Shown here piece by piece: positions 34,338 through 44,857 of a stretch of 64,000 nt of DNA. The notes under the pieces are model-generated. The model did not search any database and was not told the origin of the DNA. It saw only the letters and a list, made by a program, of their open reading frames with translations. The stretch lies in contig CAJNOJ010000249.1 of assembly GCA_905250025.1 (NCBI GenBank), forward strand, positions 1 to 64,000, given 5' to 3'. Each line of letters opens with the position of its first letter. Position 1 is the stretch's first letter. Source of the stretch: Adineta ricciae. Taxonomy: Eukaryota > Rotifera > Eurotatoria > Adinetida > Adinetidae. Both the position numbers and the translations under genes were made by a program.

Positions 34338-35463
34338 CATATTCACTCTGTATTGATGTCAACGACTTCGTAGCAATAGTCCTCATCATCTGTTTCTTTT
34401 GCTAGTAGGATTTTACCTTCAGTTGAATTTCAGACAGTAGATTTGGCATATATATCGATAAAATCATTATCCTCATTAAGAAGATTATCAGCGGCAAGAA
34501 AAATTCAAGAATACTGTAAATGAGTGAAATTAAACAAGACTACCGCTCTGATAGTATACGTTGCGAGCTGTTAGCGATTATATATCACTCTTCTCTTGTT
34601 TATGTAAAAGAATGTTATCTTTACCAACATTCCTTCCGATTCTCGTTCCTTTGTTACTCGTTTGGAGTGAGCACCTGTTCTTTCATCCCGAATACAGATA
34701 TGTAGTCTCATTGAGAGATCGCACGACTGTTTGATTGAAATTGGCACTATCTAAGTTAACATTAGAAAACGAAGCATTTGTGTCATCAGACGAAATTAGT
34801 TCGCTGGGACCAATCGAAGTCTAATTCATTCGATCCAAATGAATAGAAGATCTATATTATAAACAAATTCCAGGAGAATTGCTTTACGTTTAACTATTTG
34901 TGGAAGGACAATCTGTTAACTTTGAGCAGCAGTTGTACTTGCTATAGCTGGATTGTTTATTGAAAAGTTTTCCGCTAAACGCGTAGTAATAATATTAAAA
35001 ATTTAATTTGCAAGAAAATCATCTTGTTGTATGGTGATAAAAATAGTATATATGTCAAACAGTAGAAACAATCACAACAAACACACTATTTAAAACGTGA
35101 TAGTGAAAGCTCATCAGGATCACCTTTAATAGTCATGTGCTGATTGTGAGCCGTACGCTTCGTCGCGATTTACCGGCCTATTTTCGTACAAATTTTAAGG
35201 GTCATCTAACCAATTCTTCTGTGCCATAATGCGCGATGGCAACTCACAGTACAGGTAAATATAACAGACTGTTATTTATTCTTTATTTTAATACAACGCG
35301 AACTTTTCTGTCGTTCTTTACGTTCGCCCTCAAAGGTAGATGCGTTTACCATGTAAAAATGCATATCACTATGACGAATACATTCTCATATGCTTGTATA
35401 AAACTGTGCGCGCACTACATCTACTACACTTATTGGTAGGCAAGAGGTAATATTATATATCAA

Positions 35464-36537
35464 ATGTCTTCAAAAATTAATATCGGATTTATCGGTTTGT
35501 CGAAAGGACGTTGGGCTGAACACGCGCATGCACCCTATCTACAAAATTCATCGATTTACAGCATCAAAGCATTAGCTAATTCGACACTTGAGTCTGCGAA
35601 ATCTGCAGCAGAAACTTTTGGTATTGATAAATACTACGGTACACCAGAAGAATTAGCTCAAGATCGAAATGTTGATACCATTGTTGTTTCGGTTAAAGTT
35701 CCATTGCATAAACAATTGATTATGCCTGCTGTACAGCAAGGAAAGAATGCGATCGTCGAGTGGCCTCTCGGACGAAATCTTCAAGAAGCCGAAGAATTGG
35801 CTGCATTAGCACGATCAAAAGGTATAAAAACCATGGTGATATTACAGGCACGACAATCATCGGTGATCAAGAAAATGAAAGAGATCGTCGATTCAGGAAA
35901 ATTAGGAAAGATTCTATCCATACATATTTATGCTAGTGGTTCTGCTTGGGGATCTGCAATTGATACGGCCAATGCGTATGCTGCTAATATTGCAAATGGA
36001 GTAACACTGACTTCTGTACCTGGTGGTCATACATTGGACGCTATGTGTTATGTTTTTGGAGAATTTAAATCAGTAACAGCAACAATGCATAATGCAAGAA
36101 AGACAATCGAAGTTCGAGATGAGAAAGGAAATAAAATTCGCGAGGAGCCAATGACATCTCATGATCAAATGAGTGTCAGTGGACTCTTAACTTCTGGTGC
36201 ATACGCATCGATACATTTACGTGGTGGATCGTATAAAGGCACGAATCTTCTTTGGGAAGTCGAGGGCACACAAGGTGAATTGCAAATTAGAGGTACAACT
36301 GGACATATGCAACTTTCCTCACCAACATTATTTGCAAGTTTAAATGGTGAAGATCTAACCGAAATAAAGCTCGACGAGGAACAAGGTGCTCATGTTAATG
36401 TTGGTCGAGCTTATGATGAATTTGCTAAAAAGGACGGTATTTATCCAAGTTGGGAAGACGCCGTAATTCGTCATCGTATGTTAGAAGCGATCTACAAGAG
36501 TGCACAGACCGGTGCAACGCAAACTTATGAACATTAA
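35464..36537 (+). CDS. Gfo/Idh/MocA-family oxidoreductase, Gal80-like
   Basis: Single exon, 357 aa. The N-terminal Rossmann fold starts IGFIGLSKGRWAEHAHAPYL; IGFIGLS stands in for the usual GxGxxG and matches the variant seen in the fungal Gal80 branch. Then come DTIVVSVKVPLHKQLIMPAVQQGK and the signature VEWPLGRNLQEAEELAALA, where EWPLG replaces the EKP of catalytic Gfo/Idh/MocA enzymes. The C-terminal domain carries GGHTLDAMCYVFGEF. In the canonical family EKP supplies the catalytic Lys; its loss is shared with Gal80, a non-catalytic NAD(P)-binding regulator of galactose genes in yeast. Function here may be enzymatic or sensory. Intronless and fungal-like in motif, so horizontal acquisition is plausible. 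Confidence 0.8.
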   Translation: MSSKINIGFIGLSKGRWAEHAHAPYLQNSSIYSIKALANSTLESAKSAAETFGIDKYYGTPEELAQDRNVDTIVVSVKVPLHKQLIMPAVQQGKNAIVEWPLGRNLQEAEELAALARSKGIKTMVILQARQSSVIKKMKEIVDSGKLGKILSIHIYASGSAWGSAIDTANAYAANIANGVTLTSVPGGHTLDAMCYVFGEFKSVTATMHNARKTIEVRDEKGNKIREEPMTSHDQMSVSGLLTSGAYASIHLRGGSYKGTNLLWEVEGTQGELQIRGTTGHMQLSSPTLFASLNGEDLTEIKLDEEQGAHVNVGRAYDEFAKKDGIYPSWEDAVIRHRMLEAIYKSAQTGATQTYEH

Positions 36538-36762
36538 AGGAACGCATATTCATCATATTTTTTGTTATCTTGTACAAAATTTTCTGAAATATAAACAGCT
36601 TTTTTCGCAAATATCCAATTTTCTTACAAGATAAGAAAGATTACTGGCATTATGTGTTATTGCACAATGTGTATGCAATGTATCAGTGATTAAAAACTGA
36701 TAAAAGGCCTATCTATTTAAGGCACCAACATAGATCTTTTGGACTATGAACAACCAACGAGA

Positions 36763-37219
36763 ATGAATACTTGGCATAGTAAGCAGAAAGCATTATACAC
36801 ACATAGACGGTATTATTATATACGAATCATGGTTTTGTTTAGGCGGACTTTTTGATTGTTTTTCCGACTGGAACATATGCTGTTACGGTTGTTTTTGTCC
36901 AGCATGCTTATTTGGTGAAAATGCGGAGAAAATCGATGGAAGCAGTTGTTGTAACTCTGGCTGCTTATGGTATCTCATGTCTGGATGGGGTTTATGTTGT
37001 TTAACGCACATAGGAAAACGCAAAGCTTTACGTGAACGTTTCAATCTTGGAGAAGATTGTAACGATTGTTTAGCGACAACATTCTGCAGTGTGTGTGCTA
37101 TCTGTCAGGAAGCGCGTGAACTTAAACACCGGCTACCATCAACGGAAGGTAGACCAGTGATAGCTCAACCAATGAGTGCTGCCTATAATTCGTTCGGGAA
37201 ATCTGAACTGAAGAAATGA
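36763..37219 (+). CDS. PLAC8-family Cys-rich protein, 2 exons
   Basis: Exons 36763..36778 and 36843..37219, with a 64-nt intron (GTAAGC...TTTAG) in phase 1, giving 130 aa. The tiny first exon supplies MNTWHS, so the protein starts with the expected W-S-G-L-F-D-C motif of the family. Diagnostic PLAC8 blocks follow: SGLFDCFSDWNICCYGCFCPACLFGENA in the N-terminal half, a middle hydrophobic segment (CCNSGCLWYLMSGWGLCCL), then RKALRERFNLGEDCNDCLATTFCSVCAICQEARELK. Family members include plant FW2.2/PCR metal-transport and size-control proteins and animal PLAC8/cornifelin. A membrane-associated role in metal or lipid handling is inferred. The ending (FGKSELKK) is hydrophilic. Confidence 0.85.
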
Positions 37220-37380
37220 AGCAGAAAATGATTTTTCCTCTATGTTTTCTGTTATTTGCTTGATATTCACATTGTCTTTACAAGTTCGAATAGGTCACCT
37301 TCAGTCCGTTATCTGTCCTACTGATAAAGATCTTTCATGGAGAGTTTTTCTTTTATGTCATTTAATAAAAGAGATCAGAG

Positions 37381-39327
37381 ATGTACACAAAACAGTCAGA
37401 AACATGGTTAGATCGGTTTCCTGTCGAAATAGTTTTCGAAATTTTTGATTATCTATCCTCAAATGACATTCTCTCCATATTTTTCCAATTCAATTATCGA
37501 TTCAATACAATAATACTTCAAGATCATCGACATCTTTCTTGCTTGAAACTACCTCCATCCAACTCTTACTTTTGGCGAACTACGATTTTCGCTATTCGGT
37601 CGAATATTCAAACACTGATCATCACTCATCCTGCAGTATGGTTACCATTGAACATCTTCTCGAATCTAACATCAATCATAATCGACTCTGAAACAGAATG
37701 GAGTTTAACTCACATTGCATCGTTGTTCAATCTAAACGATTTGAGGCGAATTTATACATTGAAAATTCTCAATGCATCCTCGATCAATGCTAATCTCATC
37801 TTACCGAAGGTTTTCCACCCACAAAGTGCTTTACAAAGGTTCCATTGCGAACCGATTATTAATCTTTACCATCACAGTCATTTCAACAATTTACAATCCA
37901 ATTTAAATCTTCGGACTTTAACAATAAATACAAATCATTTCAAAGATATTTATCGTCTGATTCAGCAGCATGCGTTCAACTTGAAAGCTTTAACAATTCG
38001 ACTGGGAACGCTTTATACATATGAAAGAGAGTATGATTTTTCGGATCTTATGAAAATTAAATTAGAACAACTATCTATCACGATGAAACAACGAGAGGGA
38101 AGAAAAACAGACGATTATTCAATATCACGAATAGATCTTGCTCGTCTAGTTAGCGTCATTCACATGTTTTCTCAATCTTTAATATTTCTATCACTGAATT
38201 TTACGGATTGTCACATATTCACCGACGACAATTTACTATTAAATGGTAAACAACTACAAATGCATTTACTACAGTACCTAGGACAATTGAAAAACTTTCA
38301 TCTGAACGTCAGTATTGCTAACTATACAATATCTAATGAGCCATGTACAATTCTGTCAACATTTCGAACGGAGTTTTATTTTCGACATCATTGGAATTTT
38401 GGCATGAATCGATATTATTTGTATTCCTTGCCGTTTAAATATGATGAATTGTATGGATTCGAATCATTTGAACTATCCAATACTGCACTTCTACAACCAA
38501 AGCCTTCACTTTGGCATAAAATTAGAACTGTCCATTTGGAACGAACAGACGGAACTGTTTTAAACGACTTGATTCATATGTCAAATTTACAAACAATCAA
38601 AATTCGTAAATCTCCCTTCGTAGATTCAAATGTTCTTATTGGTGGACGGAATGAAACTTCCTTAGTTAAAAGAGATTCGTCGAACTCTCAAAGTCAACCA
38701 TGTTTATCTGATACCCATTCTTCATTATATACGATAACGAGTGTCCATTTAACTGGAGGCGATATGGAAAATGATATTGGATCTTTATTACGAGTATTAC
38801 CTAATTTGAATCATTTAGTTTTGAAACACACTCTTTTACCACCGATGAATAGTTCGTTGATTAGAATTTTACAAGAGAAGATTCAACGATTAGAAGTGAT
38901 GTTCACTTTGGGTCCGGTAGAATTGATTGAAACGAGTTATATGTACTTTTCTAATGTTAGATATGCACGATTTACATTTAACTTGACGTTTAACGATTCT
39001 ATTCTTAACCTGCGCTCGAAATTAATCGAAAACTTCCTGAAAAATATTCCGCAGTTGATTAGTTTAACGATTTACTCAGTCAATTCAAAGAATTGTTCTT
39101 ATAATGATGAATTCATGTTCACACCCATCACGCAACGAATAGAAATGGCTGATATTAGACAGAAATATACTATGGCATACGTTCAAAACTCTTTATCGTT
39201 TGAAAAAATCGTTCAGACTAATAGGACTCAAATTACACCGCCGACAACGTCCTATCTTCGAGTGTCTTTTATCACTTTTTTCATTTTTATTTATTTTATT
39301 CTGGTAATAAGCTTTTTATTATTTTAA
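37381..39327 (+). CDS. F-box/LRR-like protein with C-terminal membrane anchor
   Basis: Single exon, 648 aa. The F-box lies at residues ~8-50 (WLDRFPVEIVFEIFDYLSSNDILSIF). LRR-like units follow (LNLRTLTINTN, LKALTIRLGT, LSITMKQREG, LKNFHLNVSI), with the family block TFRTEFYFRHHWNFGMNRYYLYSLPF and LLRVLPNLNHLVLKHTLLP. It ends, unlike the other copies, in a single hydrophobic helix directly at the C-terminus (FITFFIFIYFILVISFLLF), the layout of a tail-anchored protein. This would place the F-box and putative substrate region at the cytosolic face of a membrane, probably the ER. The stop is 3 bp from the stop of the convergent transporter gene, so this coding end overlaps that gene's 3' UTR. Confidence 0.8.
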   Translation: MYTKQSETWLDRFPVEIVFEIFDYLSSNDILSIFFQFNYRFNTIILQDHRHLSCLKLPPSNSYFWRTTIFAIRSNIQTLIITHPAVWLPLNIFSNLTSIIIDSETEWSLTHIASLFNLNDLRRIYTLKILNASSINANLILPKVFHPQSALQRFHCEPIINLYHHSHFNNLQSNLNLRTLTINTNHFKDIYRLIQQHAFNLKALTIRLGTLYTYEREYDFSDLMKIKLEQLSITMKQREGRKTDDYSISRIDLARLVSVIHMFSQSLIFLSLNFTDCHIFTDDNLLLNGKQLQMHLLQYLGQLKNFHLNVSIANYTISNEPCTILSTFRTEFYFRHHWNFGMNRYYLYSLPFKYDELYGFESFELSNTALLQPKPSLWHKIRTVHLERTDGTVLNDLIHMSNLQTIKIRKSPFVDSNVLIGGRNETSLVKRDSSNSQSQPCLSDTHSSLYTITSVHLTGGDMENDIGSLLRVLPNLNHLVLKHTLLPPMNSSLIRILQEKIQRLEVMFTLGPVELIETSYMYFSNVRYARFTFNLTFNDSILNLRSKLIENFLKNIPQLISLTIYSVNSKNCSYNDEFMFTPITQRIEMADIRQKYTMAYVQNSLSFEKIVQTNRTQITPPTTSYLRVSFITFFIFIYFILVISFLLF

Positions 39328-39330
39328 ATC

Positions 39331-41329
39331 TCAATTTGCAGAATAAGCTTTTTCTATCTGCTGCGGATTTATCTCAATAAGGTGGAATGCCGATTGAGAT
39401 GCATAAAAAATAATAAAAAACACGAACTGCACAGAAGCAATGATAAAAAAATAACAATAGAAAGCCCAGTCCATTGTATCTTCAGCACGGCACTTAAAAA
39501 GAAAAATCTTAGGCAAAGCTCTAATTTGATCACAACAACTAGACTTACACTAAAATCCAGAGTGAACGACGTATTTGGATAAAGATTGATCAATCCACTG
39601 CCAATAAACGATGCAATACCGATAGAAACAAACCGCAAACTCATAAACAGCGATTGGGCTGATCGTGGTGCCGCGAAGTAAGCGTATTCGAAGCTAGCTA
39701 ACATGGCAAACACTTCGGAAAGGCCCATGCATATGTTTTGACCTAGTAGATAATATATTGACATGCTCGACTTGTCGGTTTCTAGAAAAATTCATGTGTT
39801 CTAGTTTGTTGATTCAGTCATTTACTTGGATCACAGGTTTCTCGTCGATATTTTTCCAAAGTTCCAGCAATTAGCATGGCGATACATGCTAAAAACATAC
39901 CAACAAGAAATTTCCGATGAATTGTTGTTTCCGTATGAACCAAATCGCGATTTCGATAGAAAACCAAGTAAATTATGGCCAAGCCGACTAGAATACAATT
40001 ATCGATGCAAATCAAATGATTTTTTAATCAGTGAACATACTGATCAATGTTATCGGATCAGCAAGTATCATCAGCGTGACAATGTTTCTAACGCCAGCTG
40101 GCTTCCACATATGTTCGCCTTGTAGGGGAAACGTGGAACTTATCTATATATAATTATAAATACGAACATCGGAAAAACCTATCATACCTGATTATAAATA
40201 AGGAAGTATGGTATGAGAAGACTGAAGACCAGGAGCGCGCGTCGAAAAGATTTGATATCATTAATCATTCGATCGGTGAATCGTCCGCTATTTTTCGCAT
40301 CGGTTTCGTCTCCGGATGATGTAGAACCACGTCTTTGTTTTTTTGTTTGCCATCGTAATAGTAATGAAGTGACCACATATCGATAACATGTTCGAACGAC
40401 GGTATCGATCGGATCGACATGAAGATAATATCGATAGCCAATGATGAATAGAAGAAACGAACAAAGAAGCAGTCCGGCGGCTACTGAGTATCCAACGAAG
40501 TACGATTTGATGTCTTTTTGAATAAAAGAAAGCATCAATGATCCTATGATGCCGCCAGTATTGACGGCAATGAGATATTGATCAAAGTATCTCGTTGTTG
40601 CTTTAGATTTTTGTGTTTGTTCGGCACCGAAAACAGCCATGTTTGATTGTATAGCACCACTTCCAATAGCACTTTTTAGAGAAGAGATAAGTAAAACAAT
40701 ATACTAGAGGGAACATATTTACATGATACTTAGTACTGGAAGAATCCAACGAGCACACGGTTCGTCAATTAATGAACTCGCAGGTTGAGGAAGAGTAGCG
40801 TTGCTCAGACTGGGTATACATACGTTTGTCGATGGATTCGTGACCGCGATGGCAAATGCATATCCAAATAAGTATATTACAAAACCTATGTGAAATATTC
40901 AAGTTTATGAAACATGAAGCTTCCATTTTTAGTAATTTACCGGTACTAATGGTTATTGCTCTGCGATACAAACCGTCACTGATGATAGCAAAGATGATGG
41001 CGGATATATTGGAAATTCCTATTTGTACAAAGGATGATAAAAAAAACCGACTGCAAACTATATATCAGCGATTTGTACCGACCGGAGAAAAGGAAGGCTG
41101 CAAATGAGCTATGGGACGCCGACCAGTGGAGTAATCCATCGGAGCTCAGACTACTGACAAGGTTAAGAACGAGCGAGTAGAACGCAGCTCGTTCACATAA
41201 AATACTGAACAATATTAGAAATTGTGAAAATCTTTTATCACGATCTGACCGATTATCAGGTATGGGATCAGGGATGCCATGTTTCTTAGGCAGTAGCCTC
41301 GTAGTTTCGGCTATTGATGTTTCATACAT
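39331..41329 (-). CDS. Proton-dependent oligopeptide transporter (POT/SLC15), 8 exons
   Basis: Exons 41329..41083, 41018..40941, 40885..40723, 40671..40188, 40143..40041, 39987..39826, 39781..39549 and 39492..39331; introns are 44-64 nt, phases all agree, and the product is 543 aa. Family landmarks appear in order: CERAAFYSLVLNLVSSL in TM1, FLFSGISNISAIIFAIISDGLYRR in TM2, FGAEQTQKSK...RYFDQYLIAVNTGGIIGS in TM4-5, NQISSTFPLQGEHM after TM7, and LSEVFAMLASFEYAYFAAPRSAQSLFMSL in TM10. The last matches the exS..gleyaY..aP..m signature. It imports di/tripeptides or histidine with protons at plasma or lysosomal membrane; substrate is not decidable. The usual ExxER motif of TM1 is reduced to CER. 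It is convergent with the F-box gene at 37381. Confidence 0.85.
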
Positions 41330-42148
41330 AATGTTGCTCGAAAATAACTTAGTAGGTAAAATGTATATAAACTACAATACAAAATAAAAAGATTCAAATT
41401 TGTTTTGTTCTACAAGATGTTTTGTATGATAAAAGATCACATATTTATATGAAGAAGATAAGACAGCGAATATGCGTCATTCTATTTCTTCAACACGAGT
41501 ATTTTCATATGTCATGCTCGTGGTACTGGAAAGTAAACTTTGACTTTGAGTACTACGAATGGTACAAATTAATCGATGAAAGAACTAAGACGGCAAACAT
41601 ATCTTGAAATACTTATGGATGGCGACAATCATTCGAATTCACAAACAATCTTTTTTTTCAAAACAGATGCGTTCCATGACTCATCTTATCAACATATTTA
41701 CATTTATCTTCAACGATAGAGCAAAACTCATGTGGAATATTTTCCACATTTGAGCAAGGTAGTGATCTACTAGTTTTGTTGATGAAAAGAAGAAAAACGA
41801 AACCGTTTCGTTTTTATGCTCCATATCCTTCAACGACATGCTGAACGAATAAGATAAACCACAGGTGAATCTTCTATGAAGCCCGCCGTTAATAGATATT
41901 TTTCGCGTCTGAATAACCGAACAGGAAAAAAGCAGCAAACGTGAGACTGTATGTTTACATGCGATACTTGATCGTACATGTGCGCGTCAACACATATTTT
42001 GTTATTCGAATCCGTTAGACGCGATGATTTGATTAGCGAAGCATGACAACTAAGAAATAAAAAGTGAAACATATGAAAATAATTTTGTCCAATTATAAGT
42101 AAACGTTCGGTAAACGTTATTTCGATCGGTTAGAAAACGAAGACGACT
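41330..42148. other. Intergenic between divergent genes
   Basis: Between the transporter start (-) and the ART-TPR start (+); holds their promoters. Frames here show no domain. Confidence 0.5.
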
Positions 42149-44593
42149 ATGGATGTGGTAAGTCAAGTCGATCAACAGTCTTGTGACACAACATTATACG
42201 ATCAATCTTCTCTCATGACATTTCAAATGCCAAGTACACGTATCAATCAGAACTACATCATCGTTTGGTTAGACAACATATTTGCCGAAGTCAATAGCGC
42301 TGATTGTCTCAATATTGTTACAAAATTGCGAGAAGTGGTCAACAGTGTTCAGACATTCATCGATGTCGATGCATGTATCGATTTTATATCGGACACGGAA
42401 GATGAAAAGATATTTCTGATTGTATCCGGACTTTTCGGCCAAACGATTGTTCCGATCGTGCATAATTTTCCACAAATGCATTCTATTTATATCTTTTCAG
42501 GACAAGTGCTCGCACAAGAACAATGGATTGGCGAATGGAAAAAAATCAAAGGCGTTTATATGAATGTCAACTCGATTTGCGAAGTATTGAAGCAATCAGC
42601 AGATATTTGCGATCAAAATTATGTTGCGCTAAGTTTTATCAAAACAAGTGATGATACGAAAAATAAAACGTTAGATGAACTCGATCGTTCGTTTGTATTC
42701 ATTCAAATTCTTAAAGAAATTCTCCCGACGCTTCATTTCAATCAGCAACATCTACATGATTTCTTAGAATATTGCCGGCAGGAAATATTCGTCGACAATG
42801 ATATTGAAATGTACAATATCGATCAAATCGAACAAGAATACTATCTCCATCGACCTATTTGGTGGTTAACATCGGACTGCTTTTTATTTTCCATGTTGAA
42901 TCGAGTTTTGCGAACATTAGAAATGGATTTAGTCACGAAAATGAGTTTCTTTATTCATGACCTTCAACAGCAGATCATTGACTTACACAAGGAACAGTTC
43001 GATCAAGAGAATAAATCGAATACATATACTGTCTATCGAGGACAAGGCATATCGCGTTCGGATTTCGAACAATTGAAAGACACACAAGGTGGAATAGTTA
43101 TCTTCAATAATTTCATGTTGACGACGTTGAATCGAAGTTCATCTCTTGCTTTCGTTCAAGATAACTCGAATATGATTGGCGTTATTTTTGAAATAACCAT
43201 CAATCTGTCGACATCGTCGCCTGTGTTCGCTTTGATTCGCGAAGCAAGTTATTATCAAAACGAAGAGAAAGTCATCTTCGCTTTGCACTCCATGTTCCGT
43301 ATTGGAGATATTAAACCAATTCAGGAAACCAACGAACCCTTATGGCAAGTTCATCTAACTCTAACCGATGATAATAATGTTCAATTACAGAATTTAGCTG
43401 ATATTATACGAAAAGAAACGCGCTCGAGTCATCATGGATGGCAGCGATTGGGAAATTACATGCTGAAGTTGAATAAATTTGATGAAGCTGAACATATTTT
43501 CTTATATGTATTGAATGGCACGGATAACGAACAAGAAAAGGCAGGAATTTATCATGCACTTGGGTTAATCAATCATAATCAAAGCAAATATTCCGAAGCA
43601 ATCGAGTTATACCAGAAAGCGATCGAAATTAACCAACGAGTTCTACCTGCCTATCATACAGATTTAGCAGATTCGTACAGCAGCATCGGATCATCGTATA
43701 GCAGAATGAATGAACATTCTCAAGCGCTTCTCTATCATGAAAAAGCATTCGAAATTTATCAGAAGACTCTTTCTCCTGATCATTTAGATCTGGCTGTGTG
43801 TTACATTAATTTTGGCGAAGTCTTTCATAATTTAAGCAGATATAGTGACGCACTTTTCAATCACCAAAAAGCACTTAAAATTAAGTTGAAAGTTCTCTCG
43901 CCAGATCATCCCGAGGTGGCTTCGTGTTATTCTTTTATCGGTACAGTGTATAATACGATGGGTGAATACTCGAAAGCACTTGCTTCTCACAAGGAAGCTC
44001 TGGAAATTCGACTGAAAAGTCTTCGAGCAAATCATCCAGATCTTGCGACATCTTATAAGAATATTGGCGAAGTTTACAGCAATTTAAATGCGTACTCCGA
44101 AGCACTGATTTATCATAAGAAAGCACTCGAAATCGAACTGAACATCCTCCCACCTTATCATCATTCATTAGCTCTTTCTTATAACAATATTGGTAGCGTG
44201 TATGACGAATTAAATGATTATCCAAATGCTCTATCGAATTATGAAAAAGCACTGCAAATCTTTCAAGAAATTCTTCCACCGAACCATCCGTCGTTCGCCA
44301 TTTCTTATAACAACATTGCAGGAGTCTACTCTTCATTGAAAGAATATTTAAATGCACTTTTATACTATAAGAAAGCATTGGAGATTTCGCATAAAACACT
44401 TCCAGCGAATCATCCATATTTCGCACCATTGTATGGGCATATCGGTATGGTCTATGCTCATATTGGTGATCATTCAACAGCACTTGGATATTACGAACAG
44501 GCATTACATTTATCACAACAATCGTTACCATCAAATCATCCACATCTACAATTATATAAAGATGGCATTGACTATATTAAAAATAACTTATAA
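42149..44593 (+). CDS. ADP-ribosyltransferase-like domain fused to eight TPRs
   Basis: Single exon, 814 aa. Residues ~35-150 form a receiver-like alpha/beta domain (YIIVWLDN...KIFLIVSGLFG...SIYIFSG), known in related bdelloid proteins. Residues ~290-405 are an R-S-E type ADP-ribosyltransferase domain with YTVYRGQG (R297) and FNNFMLTTLNRSS. The third motif reads NEEKVIFALHSMFRI, where active relatives have E-x-E-(V/I): E372 is present but residue 374 is Lys instead of the catalytic Glu. The C-terminal half (~465-800) has about eight kinesin-light-chain-type TPRs of 42 residues (YSEALIYHKKALEIELNILPPYH). It is cytosolic and probably a scaffold; it may have lost transferase activity. AATAAA lies at about 44627. 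Confidence 0.85.
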   Translation: MDVVSQVDQQSCDTTLYDQSSLMTFQMPSTRINQNYIIVWLDNIFAEVNSADCLNIVTKLREVVNSVQTFIDVDACIDFISDTEDEKIFLIVSGLFGQTIVPIVHNFPQMHSIYIFSGQVLAQEQWIGEWKKIKGVYMNVNSICEVLKQSADICDQNYVALSFIKTSDDTKNKTLDELDRSFVFIQILKEILPTLHFNQQHLHDFLEYCRQEIFVDNDIEMYNIDQIEQEYYLHRPIWWLTSDCFLFSMLNRVLRTLEMDLVTKMSFFIHDLQQQIIDLHKEQFDQENKSNTYTVYRGQGISRSDFEQLKDTQGGIVIFNNFMLTTLNRSSSLAFVQDNSNMIGVIFEITINLSTSSPVFALIREASYYQNEEKVIFALHSMFRIGDIKPIQETNEPLWQVHLTLTDDNNVQLQNLADIIRKETRSSHHGWQRLGNYMLKLNKFDEAEHIFLYVLNGTDNEQEKAGIYHALGLINHNQSKYSEAIELYQKAIEINQRVLPAYHTDLADSYSSIGSSYSRMNEHSQALLYHEKAFEIYQKTLSPDHLDLAVCYINFGEVFHNLSRYSDALFNHQKALKIKLKVLSPDHPEVASCYSFIGTVYNTMGEYSKALASHKEALEIRLKSLRANHPDLATSYKNIGEVYSNLNAYSEALIYHKKALEIELNILPPYHHSLALSYNNIGSVYDELNDYPNALSNYEKALQIFQEILPPNHPSFAISYNNIAGVYSSLKEYLNALLYYKKALEISHKTLPANHPYFAPLYGHIGMVYAHIGDHSTALGYYEQALHLSQQSLPSNHPHLQLYKDGIDYIKNNL

Positions 44594-44857
44594 TCTTTTT
44601 TTTTCTTGCTAATCATGAGTGCTCGAAAATAAAGAACTCAGTTTACCGAGAACTATAGAATATGACTGTTGTTGTGAATATTCTCTGTGTGACATTCATT
44701 ACGAGTTTTTCATTGTTCCATGAATACGAAGTCCTTAGCTGAATACTCCATGTGAAGTATTCGTTATCTTGCGATAGTAGTGTTAAATGACGATAATGAT
44801 ATAAACGACTGCTGTGCTTGTCTTCAGTTACAAAGAAAAGGTAACAAACATCGTCCG
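44594..44857. other. Short intergenic / 5' leader
   Basis: Contains the AATAAA of the ART-TPR gene. The downstream frame is already open from 44780 but the segment 44780-44857 is hydrophilic and precedes the signal peptide, so it is treated as leader. Confidence 0.45.

Larger units (their letters stand above)
32511..35463. other. Long intergenic stretch
   Basis: Nearly 3 kb without a supportable gene on either strand. It contains an imperfect CAATAC repeat with inverted arms (32599-32693) and a (CT)n run (34317-34337). Small frames at 33427, 34138, 34520 and 35236 lack protein features. Confidence 0.5.

Noticed and set aside
44780..44857. Earlier in-frame ATG for the GH110-like gene
   Set aside because: The 26 residues it adds are hydrophilic and would bury the signal peptide.
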